Shown here: one piece after another, positions 1 to 6,662 of the stretch | Layout: every line of letters begins with the position of its first letter | Numbering within the stretch: the stretch's first letter is position 1 | Source of the DNA: JAGMXM01 sp964458325 | GTDB taxonomy: Bacteria; Verrucomicrobiota; Verrucomicrobiia; Limisphaerales; UBA1319 | Assembly: GCA_964458325.1 (NCBI GenBank) | Contig: CAYWIM010000114.1 | Span: 1 to 11,169 of the forward strand | DNA length: 11,169 bases | Direction of reading: 5' to 3' | Program-made: the position numbers and the translations under genes | Notes under the pieces: model-generated | The model's database searches: none | What the model was told of the DNA's origin: nothing | What the model saw: only the letters and a program-made list of their open reading frames with translations

Positions 1-32
1 GGCGGACGTTGGAACAATCCCCTCTCCCTCCG

Positions 33-65
33 CTCTCCCCCCGCTCGATCCTCGCGGGGGGAGGG
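33..65 (-). terminator. GC-rich hairpin downstream of the CotH-like gene
   Basis: Bases 35-44 (CTCCCCCCGC) pair perfectly with 54-63 (GCGGGGGGAG). Two further pairs, including one G-U, extend the stem to 12 bp around a 9-base loop. It begins 47 bases past the stop codon of the minus-strand gene. In that direction no T-run follows, so this is not a textbook intrinsic terminator. It could also be a dispersed palindromic repeat, since the flanking CCTCTCCC-type sequence looks repeat-like. The rest of 1-111 holds no gene that I can support. Confidence 0.4.
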
Positions 66-111
66 AATGGCCTCCGGTGGCCGTCTGCAGTGCTCCCTGT
101 TGGCCCTTGGC

Positions 112-3100
112 TCAGGGCGCGGGGAGGGCCAGGATGCGCGCGTAGCAGGCATCCGCGCCGGCGATGGGCGTCGGGAGGACGGCCTCCACCGTCTCGGATG
201 ACTCGTCGCTTTCGAGCACTCTCTGGACGGTATTGGCCTCGCTCCAGCCGCTGTCCAATCCCGCGGCGATCTCGATTCGATAGGCGACGTCGCTCGGATT
301 TTTCAGCCGGCGGAACACAATTTTGAGCCGACCCTCTTCCATGTGCGCCCGGGGCAGGACCTCGCTCCCCGCGCGCCGCGGGTCCGTGACAAAGGCGTAT
401 TCGGCGAAGTTGGGCCAGGGATCGCCGTCCGGATTGGCGTCCGGGCTGCTCACGGCGGGATCTTCCTGCTCCGCTGCCGAGAAATGAAACCGCCTCCAGG
501 CCTGGAAACCCGCGGCGGGGGCGGGATCATCCGCGCCCGGCGAGCCGCCCGGATGGGCGCTGGCCCGCCAGCTGGACGCCATCGAGGGGTCGGGCGGGGG
601 CCAAGCCAGGCCGACAGGCACGAGCGAATGCCCGACTCCATCGGTGGCGGTCTGCCAGTGATCTTCGTAGCGAAAGCTCAGGGCCACGAGGCCGGCGGCA
701 TCGCGAATCCGAAGGGTTTCGCCGCCATTATCGAGCGCGCCGTCGAAGACACCCCCGACCGGCAGCCCGGTCCCGTAGCGCGCCTCGAAGCCCGGCCGAT
801 TCCGAACCAGCAACACGATGCCGCCGGCTGGCAGCACGCCACCACCGAATTCAAATTCAATCCCCTCCGTGAATCGGAGTCCGGCCAGGGAGAGAGCGCC
901 GGCGCCGGTGTTCTTCAGCTCGAGAAACTCGAAGTCGTTGTCATTGGTGAAGCCGGAGGCCCACTCGACGGGCGTGGGATTCGACGGGTGATACATGATC
1001 TCCGCGACTTGCAGCGTGATGCTCCCGGGGACGCCGTAGGCCGCCTTGTTCAACGCGCTCCACTGGCTGCCCTTCAAGAAGCGGGCCTGAATCCGCGTGC
1101 TCTGGAGGACGGAGACCGCCCCGCCGTACCGGACCGCGGCGGGATTCACGGCGCCGCCGGGCAGCCTCGGATCGCCGCCGTCCAAGGTGTAGTAAGCGTC
1201 TCCAGAGCCGTTGGTATGCGAAAGCGTCCACGCGAAGGGCGGCGCCACCGTGCCGTCGGGATGGCTGAACCGCGGCGGAGCGATGGGGGGATAGTATCCG
1301 TGACTCCGCATCGAATTGAGGAGCGCCTCGCCGTTGCCGGCCAGCAGGCTGCCGATGAGCGCCTGTTCGTTGTGCCAGTCGGCGTCTCGGGTGCGGACCG
1401 TGCTGGGATCGATCGAGTCGCCCCAGCGGGCCGACTCGGCGATCACGGGGGCGCGGAGCGCGTTGCTCAGCGTGAGCCAGCGCTCGATGGCTTGGGCGTC
1501 GGAGAGCGCGCCATGGGTTCGGGTATGGCGGAAAGCGCGGTCGGCGACGGCCATCATGAAATCGGGATTCGCGCGGGCGCTGCGCCAGAGCTTGGGGATG
1601 ACGGCGCTGCTGCTCGAGGAGGGCGTGAACTCCGATTTCACCGAGGCGCGCAACGAAGACGCTCGGGCGGTGCCGAAGCTCCATTCGCCATCCCAGGCGA
1701 AGAAGCGGACCGGGCCGGGCGGGCTGGTTCGGCAGGCCGCCCACCAGTTGTTGTCGGGCCAATCGCCCAGGCCGATGTACCAGGAGGCGAGGAGGTAATC
1801 GATGAAGGGGTCGACATCGAGATACTCCCGCAGCTCGGCATAATTCGAGGCCTGGGACATGTCTTTGGCGGCCAGCGGCCCCACCAGGTAATCCCACCGG
1901 GTGCGGAGGCCGTTGGCGCTGCCGCCGTGGTTGATGCTGAACCACTGGTCGTCGTCGCCCCCCAGGTATGCGGCGGCGAATGCGTTGTCGGGGCGCTCGA
2001 CGGGGTTGTAGAGGCCCCAATAGATGCCGTTGATGAAGAGGTGGACGAAGCTGCCATGCGGGCCGACGCCCGACATGGCGATCTGGGTGGAGCGATAGAA
2101 TTCGTCCTCGGTATAGGTCGTCTTGGCCGGATTCCACCCGCGCGCCCAGCAGCGGTTGTTGCCGCCCCGCAGCACGATGCTGTTGGCTTGGGGGGCAGCG
2201 GTCTCTCCGAACAGGGGCGCGTCCTGGAACAAGGGCGACTCGAAACGGGGGGCGCCGCTGCTGGCCCGGAAGGTCAGCCTCAGCGTGCGCTTGAGCCGGT
2301 CGTGGCTGTGGCCTTCGATCCAGGCATCGGCGTGCGCGTTGTGGGCGGGCTGATCCGGATCGATCAGCTCGACGGAGACCGGCGCCTCGAGGCCGGCAGT
2401 CGAGCGATAGAACCCGCCATTCCCGCTGACGTTCCACATGTCCGGCTGCCGCACGGCGAGGGACATTGTGGGAATGGCCATCATGGCGCCGCGAATGGAA
2501 TTCGAGTAGGCCGGGGCGTCCACCACGCGAGGGTCCATTTCATAGTCATGCTGGCGCGTGCTCGAACCATCGACGCTGGACCCGATGCTCAGCATGGGCT
2601 GGGGCCAGCCCTCGAGGCTCGAAGGCTGGCGCAGCACCTGCTCGAGGAACAGGTAGCTCATGGTGGCGACGTTGGTGCTGAGGTAGCCCGGCTTGAAGGC
2701 CGCGGCGCGGATGACGGTGGTATGGGCGATCCGCAGCGGGGCGGTGTACACCGATCCGCTCGAGGCGGCCGGCGGCGCGCCGTTGGTCGTGTACCGGATC
2801 TCGGCGTCGGCCAGCGCGTTGCCGAGCGTGAGGACGAAGTCGTTGGTCACGTAGCCGCGGTCGCAGCTGAAGACGACGGGGGGGACGAAGCCGAGGTTGC
2901 CCGGGAGGTTAGCGGCGCCCGGCGTGGGTGTCGTGTAGTAGTGGAGGAGGCCTGTCGCATCGCCGCCGGCGGAGAGCTCGGCCTCGATGAAGAAATCCGG
3001 ATCGGCCGCGCTGGCGTTCAGCCCCTGGATGGCCAGCACATTGTCGCCGGCGGCGAGCAGCCCGCGATGGCCGCTGACGTCAAATATTTCCGGGACGATC

Positions 3101-4620
3101 GCCGCGGTGTTGGCGCGGGAATCGGTTGCGGCGGAGTTCCAGGCCATGGCGCCCGCGGCGTTGCGCCGGGCGATTTCGACGCCGTTGAGCCACGCGACGA
3201 ATCCATCGTCATAGCGCATGCGCAAGACCATCGAGCTCGGGCGGAGCCCCTCGGGCAGCGCAAACGGCAGGCAGGCAAGCAATGTGCTGCTTCGATCCAG
3301 CATGGCGGCTCGAGTATCCGTGGCGATTTGGGGCGCGAACACGGGAGCGGAGCTGCGGCCGGACAGCGCGTAAGCGACAGCTCCATCGAACAGCGCCAGC
3401 CCTGTGGCGCTAACGCCCTCGAGGCCGGTGTCACCCCAAGGCATGTGGATTCGGGGAGCGGGCGCCGTCTGGCCGTTCAGGAGAAGATGCCCTTGTTCGA
3501 CCAGAATCAAGGCCGGCCAATTGTTGGCGGTGGCGAGCACCTGCGCGCCCGGCGCAAGGCCCGAGGTGCTGGCGACGCCCAGGGCGGCGGGGCTGGCGCG
3601 GATCACGTGGACGCCGGCCGGGAGACCGCCGGCCGCCGGGTGCCCCGCCCCTGCGGGGGTCACCACCACGTGAGAGCCGCTGGTCGTCGAGGATGGAGTG
3701 GCGCCGATCCGGAAATCGTCCACCAGGGAGCGTTCCCAGTTGATCACCGGCACCGCCACATCGCGGAATTTGCTGGTGATGGCGCTGGAGCTGACGGTCG
3801 AGGAGACGATCACCAGGTCTCGCCCGGCGGCGTCGGCGGTTCGAGCAGCGTTGTCATCGGCGACGGTGACGACATGGCCGAGGGAGGCGGTGAGGCGGTC
3901 GAGCACGGCGGCATCCCCGGGCGCCAGGCCGGCGCTCGCGTTGGTGTCGACGACGAACAGGATGTTGGCGGCGATCGGCTGGCCGATCGTCTCGTAGCCG
4001 GCCGGCAAGGGGGTCACTGCCCAGGCGGCATCGGGCTCGAATCCCTCGAGCCGCCAGGCATCGTCGATCGGACCGGGTGGAACCAGGGTCCTTGCGGAGC
4101 TGCTGGGCGGGACGAGAACGGCGGGAGGATTGGTGGATGGCGTGAGGCCGCAGGAGACGTCCGCCGCCTGGGGCGCAAACAAGGGCGCATACTCGCTGGC
4201 CACCGTCACCCCATCCGGCATCACCAGCCCCAGGTATTCGCCCGCACCGCTCAGCTTGAAATTGGAATGCAGCGGGGCGCCGGCGTTCGTGCGGTTCTTG
4301 TCGGAGGCGAACACGACCAGGTACGCTCCGGCCAGCAGGTTGGTGGCGGGGAACCGCCACTGCGTCTTGTTCGCGGCGTCATCCGTCAGGAACCACCCAT
4401 CGAGGTCGACCGCGGCGGACGTCGGATTATGGATCTCGATCCAGTCGGAACGATCGCCCTCGGCGTCCTGGAGCCCGCTTTGGTTGACCGCCATGAACTC
4501 CGAGATGCGCAAGGACTGGGGGTAATGCTCGACATCGGCCCAAAGCCCAGCGGCTCCCGCCAGCCAACCCCATAGAATGATGCAACGTCGGATCACCGGA
4601 CCGCTTTTCTTACACTGCAT
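112..4620 (-). CDS. Exported multidomain protein: lamin-tail domains, CotH kinase-like domain, chitobiase C-terminal-like domains
   Basis: A 1502-residue exported protein. The start chosen (MQCKK) gives a signal peptide: basic residues, a hydrophobic stretch (IILWGWLAGAAG), then likely cleavage after LWA near residue 28. Upstream in-frame codons lack such a signal and would run into thrS. Domains in order: lamin-tail-like 36-150 (ISEFMAVN, DWIEIHNP); start of a beta-sandwich 178-215; Rossmann/ThuA-like insert about 218-421 (ILFVVD, DLVIVSS, VINWE); rest of the sandwich 426-550 (YDDGFVAWLNGVEIARRN); chitobiase C-terminal-like 582-657; CotH kinase-like 672-985 (K777, NGIYWGLYNPVERPD, GDWPDNNW, AWDGEW); second chitobiase-like 1113-1197; second lamin-tail-like 1200-1335; a Ca-binding-type DANPDGD loop at 1394; and a C-terminal beta domain. 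CotH proteins are atypical protein kinases. Kinase activity here is inferred only. No sorting signal or PEP-CTERM was seen, and there is no clear Shine-Dalgarno. Family calls are firm; substrate and role are unknown. Confidence 0.9.
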   Translation of the reverse strand: MQCKKSGPVIRRCIILWGWLAGAAGLWADVEHYPQSLRISEFMAVNQSGLQDAEGDRSDWIEIHNPTSAAVDLDGWFLTDDAANKTQWRFPATNLLAGAYLVVFASDKNRTNAGAPLHSNFKLSGAGEYLGLVMPDGVTVASEYAPLFAPQAADVSCGLTPSTNPPAVLVPPSSSARTLVPPGPIDDAWRLEGFEPDAAWAVTPLPAGYETIGQPIAANILFVVDTNASAGLAPGDAAVLDRLTASLGHVVTVADDNAARTADAAGRDLVIVSSTVSSSAITSKFRDVAVPVINWERSLVDDFRIGATPSSTTSGSHVVVTPAGAGHPAAGGLPAGVHVIRASPAALGVASTSGLAPGAQVLATANNWPALILVEQGHLLLNGQTAPAPRIHMPWGDTGLEGVSATGLALFDGAVAYALSGRSSAPVFAPQIATDTRAAMLDRSSTLLACLPFALPEGLRPSSMVLRMRYDDGFVAWLNGVEIARRNAAGAMAWNSAATDSRANTAAIVPEIFDVSGHRGLLAAGDNVLAIQGLNASAADPDFFIEAELSAGGDATGLLHYYTTPTPGAANLPGNLGFVPPVVFSCDRGYVTNDFVLTLGNALADAEIRYTTNGAPPAASSGSVYTAPLRIAHTTVIRAAAFKPGYLSTNVATMSYLFLEQVLRQPSSLEGWPQPMLSIGSSVDGSSTRQHDYEMDPRVVDAPAYSNSIRGAMMAIPTMSLAVRQPDMWNVSGNGGFYRSTAGLEAPVSVELIDPDQPAHNAHADAWIEGHSHDRLKRTLRLTFRASSGAPRFESPLFQDAPLFGETAAPQANSIVLRGGNNRCWARGWNPAKTTYTEDEFYRSTQIAMSGVGPHGSFVHLFINGIYWGLYNPVERPDNAFAAAYLGGDDDQWFSINHGGSANGLRTRWDYLVGPLAAKDMSQASNYAELREYLDVDPFIDYLLASWYIGLGDWPDNNWWAACRTSPPGPVRFFAWDGEWSFGTARASSLRASVKSEFTPSSSSSAVIPKLWRSARANPDFMMAVADRAFRHTRTHGALSDAQAIERWLTLSNALRAPVIAESARWGDSIDPSTVRTRDADWHNEQALIGSLLAGNGEALLNSMRSHGYYPPIAPPRFSHPDGTVAPPFAWTLSHTNGSGDAYYTLDGGDPRLPGGAVNPAAVRYGGAVSVLQSTRIQARFLKGSQWSALNKAAYGVPGSITLQVAEIMYHPSNPTPVEWASGFTNDNDFEFLELKNTGAGALSLAGLRFTEGIEFEFGGGVLPAGGIVLLVRNRPGFEARYGTGLPVGGVFDGALDNGGETLRIRDAAGLVALSFRYEDHWQTATDGVGHSLVPVGLAWPPPDPSMASSWRASAHPGGSPGADDPAPAAGFQAWRRFHFSAAEQEDPAVSSPDANPDGDPWPNFAEYAFVTDPRRAGSEVLPRAHMEEGRLKIVFRRLKNPSDVAYRIEIAAGLDSGWSEANTVQRVLESDESSETVEAVLPTPIAGADACYARILALPAP
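3358..3969 (-). other. Rossmann/ThuA-like domain nested in a beta-sandwich of the CotH-like protein
   Basis: Codes for residues about 218-421. The order is a hydrophobic strand ending in VVD, a helix with GDAAVLDRL, GHVVTV, DLVIVSS and VINWE, and finally WALF-type packing (GLALFDGAVAYAL). This matches an amidotransferase/ThuA-like alpha-beta domain often found in large exported bacterial proteins. I see no convincing Cys-His-Glu catalytic set. The flanks (AWRLEGFEPDAAW before, FAPQIATDTRAAML then YDDGFVAWLNG after) read as one beta-sandwich domain interrupted by the insert. Confidence 0.6.
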
Positions 4621-4654
4621 CCGTATCGTTGGCAACCGTTGCGAAGAGAGGCCA

Positions 4655-4683
4655 TTGTCAATCGGCTTGCGATCCACTAGAGT
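4655..4683 (+). promoter_or_regulatory. Candidate sigma70-type promoter of thrS
   Basis: TTGTCA (4655-4660, 5/6 to the -35 consensus), a 17-base spacer, then TAGAGT (4678-4683, 4/6 to the -10 consensus). Transcription would begin around 4690, almost at the chosen thrS start, giving a leaderless or nearly leaderless message. The same bases on the other strand read as a perfect TTGACA (4656-4661) pointing to the CotH-like gene, but I find no good -10 for it at normal spacing. Consensus matching only. Confidence 0.35.
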
Positions 4684-4691
4684 GCTTGGAT

Positions 4692-6557
4692 ATGGCAGAA
4701 CCGGTGCAAGCATCGTCGGAACGCAAGTCGCTGGAAGATCGCGAGAAGATGACGGACCTCGAGCGGCTCCGGCATTCGGCGGCGCACGTGATGGCGGCGG
4801 CAGTGTTGCGGCTGTGGCCGGCGGCACGGCTGGATATCGGCCCCGCCACCGAGGAGGGGTTCTATTACGATTTCGACCTGCCCGATCACCGGTTCACCCC
4901 CGAGGATTTTCCGGCCATCGAGGCGGAGATGAAGAAGATTGTGCGGGAGAACCATCGTTTCGAGAAAGCGGTTCGGACGCGGGACGAAGCGCGCGAGTTT
5001 TTCGCGGCCCGGGGTCAGACCTTCAAGGTCGAGCGGCTCAACGACATCCCCGAGGGCGAGCCGATCTCGACGTATCAGAGCGGCGAGTTTGTGGATTTGT
5101 GCGCCGGCCCGCACGTGATGCGCACGGGCAACGCGAAGGCGTTCAAGCTGCTGCGGGTGGCGGCGGCGTATTACCGTGGAGACGAGAGGAACCCTCAGCT
5201 CCAGCGGCTGTATGGGACGGCGTTTCCGAACCAGGGCGAGCTCGAGGCATGGCTGAAACTGCAGGAGGAGGCCAAGCGGCGCGACCATCGGAAGCTGGGC
5301 GCCGAGATGAGCCTGTTCGTCTTCGACGCCGAATACACGGGGCCGGGCCTTCCGCTCTGGCTGCCAGCGGGGACGGTTCTCATCGAGGAGCTCGAGAAAC
5401 TGGCCAAGGAGAGCGAGTTCGAGGCCGGGTATCTGCGCGTGCGGACGCCGCATCTGGCCCGGGAGAAGATGTATCGGACCTCGGGCCACCTGCCCTACTA
5501 TGCAGAGAGCATGTATCCGCCGATGGAGCTGGCGGATGCATCGAAGCCGGCGGGCGATGGCCGAGGCGATCCGGCATCGCAAGCGGGCGGGATCGTCTCC
5601 GACCGGTATTATCTCAAGGCGATGAACTGTCCGCATCACCATCGCATATTCGCCGCGGAGCCTCGCAGCTACCGGGACATGCCGATGCGGCTGGCCGAAT
5701 ACGGCACGTGCTACCGTTTCGAGCAATCGGGCGAGCTCTTCGGCCTGATGCGGGTGCGGTCGATGCAGATGAACGACGCGCACATCTATTGTTCGCCCGG
5801 GCAGTTCCCGCAGGAGTTCCAGGCGGTGAACGCCATGTATCTCAAGTACTTCAAGATTTTCGGCCTGGGGAAGTACGTGATGCGATTCAGCACACACGAT
5901 CCCTCCCGGCTGGGCCAGAAATTCGTGGACCAGGCGGAGCTGTGGAAGCAGACGGAGGAGATGGTTCGCCAGGTGCTGCAGGAGAGCGGCATCCATTATG
6001 TCGAGGTGCCGAACGAGGCGGCCTTCTACGGGCCGAAGATCGACGTCCAGGTCTGGAGCGCCATCGGCCGCGAGTTTACCATCGCTACCAACCAGGTTGA
6101 CTTCGCGGTGCCGGCGCGGTTCGGGCTGGTGTATCGCGACCGGGATAATACCGACAAGACGCCGATGTGCATCCACCGCGCGCCGCTGGGCACCCACGAG
6201 CGGTTCATCGGATTTCTGATCGAGCATTACGCGGGCAACTTCCCGCTCTGGCTGGCGCCCGAGCAGGTGCGCGTGCTGCCGGTGACCTCCGACCAGGTGG
6301 GGTATGCGGAGGAGATCGTCCGCGAGCTTCGGGCGCAGTTCGTGCGGGCGGGGCTCGAGTTCAGCCACGACAAGCTGCCGGGCCGCATCCAGCGCGCCGA
6401 GGAAGCTAAGGTCCACACCATGCTGATTGTCGGCGCGCGCGAACAGAGCGAGGGGATGGTCGCCGTCCGCCGACACGGCCAGGGAAACCAAGGCGTCCGG
6501 CCCAAGACGGAGGCCGTCGCCGAGATCCTGCGGGCCATCCGCGAACGGCGCGATTAG
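4692..6557 (+). CDS. thrS: Threonyl-tRNA synthetase, TGS-less form
   Basis: Charges tRNA-Thr with threonine in the cytoplasm and edits Ser-tRNA-Thr. The predicted protein is 621 residues. The editing domain is intact: H28, H32, C137 and H141 sit exactly 45 residues before E. coli H73, H77, C182 and H186, so the N-terminal TGS domain of the E. coli enzyme is absent. Class II core: zinc ligands C313 (MNCPHHH), H364 (NDAHIYC) and H495 (CIHRAPLG); motif 2 around RLAEYGTCYRFEQSGELFG; motif 3 around GTHERFIGFLIEHY; anticodon-binding domain from about 525. A Gly/Ala/Asp-rich insertion at 280-302 precedes the zinc Cys. Start: ATG 4692 is used because the SLEDREKM lead-in looks native, although ribosome-binding support is weak. 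ATG 4749 (MTDLERLRHSAAH, 602 residues) is a real alternative, and in-frame ATG 4629 lies upstream of the candidate promoter. Divergent from the CotH-like gene and convergent with ppk. Confidence 0.97.
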   Translation: MAEPVQASSERKSLEDREKMTDLERLRHSAAHVMAAAVLRLWPAARLDIGPATEEGFYYDFDLPDHRFTPEDFPAIEAEMKKIVRENHRFEKAVRTRDEAREFFAARGQTFKVERLNDIPEGEPISTYQSGEFVDLCAGPHVMRTGNAKAFKLLRVAAAYYRGDERNPQLQRLYGTAFPNQGELEAWLKLQEEAKRRDHRKLGAEMSLFVFDAEYTGPGLPLWLPAGTVLIEELEKLAKESEFEAGYLRVRTPHLAREKMYRTSGHLPYYAESMYPPMELADASKPAGDGRGDPASQAGGIVSDRYYLKAMNCPHHHRIFAAEPRSYRDMPMRLAEYGTCYRFEQSGELFGLMRVRSMQMNDAHIYCSPGQFPQEFQAVNAMYLKYFKIFGLGKYVMRFSTHDPSRLGQKFVDQAELWKQTEEMVRQVLQESGIHYVEVPNEAAFYGPKIDVQVWSAIGREFTIATNQVDFAVPARFGLVYRDRDNTDKTPMCIHRAPLGTHERFIGFLIEHYAGNFPLWLAPEQVRVLPVTSDQVGYAEEIVRELRAQFVRAGLEFSHDKLPGRIQRAEEAKVHTMLIVGAREQSEGMVAVRRHGQGNQGVRPKTEAVAEILRAIRERRD

Positions 6558-6584
6558 CGATACAGAGCGTCAGAAGTGCACAAC

Positions 6585-6604
6585 GCCGGGTCAGGGGACC
6601 CGGC
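6585..6604. terminator. Perfect 8-bp hairpin between convergent thrS and ppk
   Basis: GCCGGGTC (6585-6592), loop AGGG, then GACCCGGC (6597-6604): an exact inverted repeat with a tetraloop, 27 bases past the thrS stop. It could stop transcription from both sides, since the two genes converge here, but no T-run follows on either strand. It may instead be a REP-like dispersed palindrome. A second, weaker stem (GCGTG / CACGC, 6617-6630) lies nearby. Nothing else is recognisable in the 105-base gap. Confidence 0.45.
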
Positions 6605-6662
6605 CAGAATCGTGCCGCGTGTCCTCACGCCGCGCGACTTATGACGCTGCATATATCGTCTC

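Noticed and set aside
3358..3969. Active glutamine amidotransferase function for the inserted domain
   Set aside because: No nucleophilic Cys in a GxCxG-type elbow or His-Glu pair could be found, so only a fold resemblance is claimed.
343..4575. A 1410-codon open frame on the plus strand opposite the CotH-like gene
   Set aside because: Its translation is Gly/Arg/Ala-rich without recognisable motifs, while the minus strand has a signal peptide and several known domains. High GC keeps antisense frames open.
4621..4661. Complete sigma70 promoter for the CotH-like gene built on the perfect TTGACA
   Set aside because: At spacers of 16-18 bases the -10 position reads ACGGTT, CGGTTG or GGTTGC, none close to TATAAT.
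4577..6100. A second long plus-strand frame overlapping thrS
   Set aside because: Gly/Arg-rich frame-shifted reading of thrS, and conserved motifs occur only in the thrS frame.
4677..6491. A 604-codon open frame on the minus strand opposite thrS
   Set aside because: His/Leu/Arg/Pro-rich shadow of the thrS codons, with no family features.
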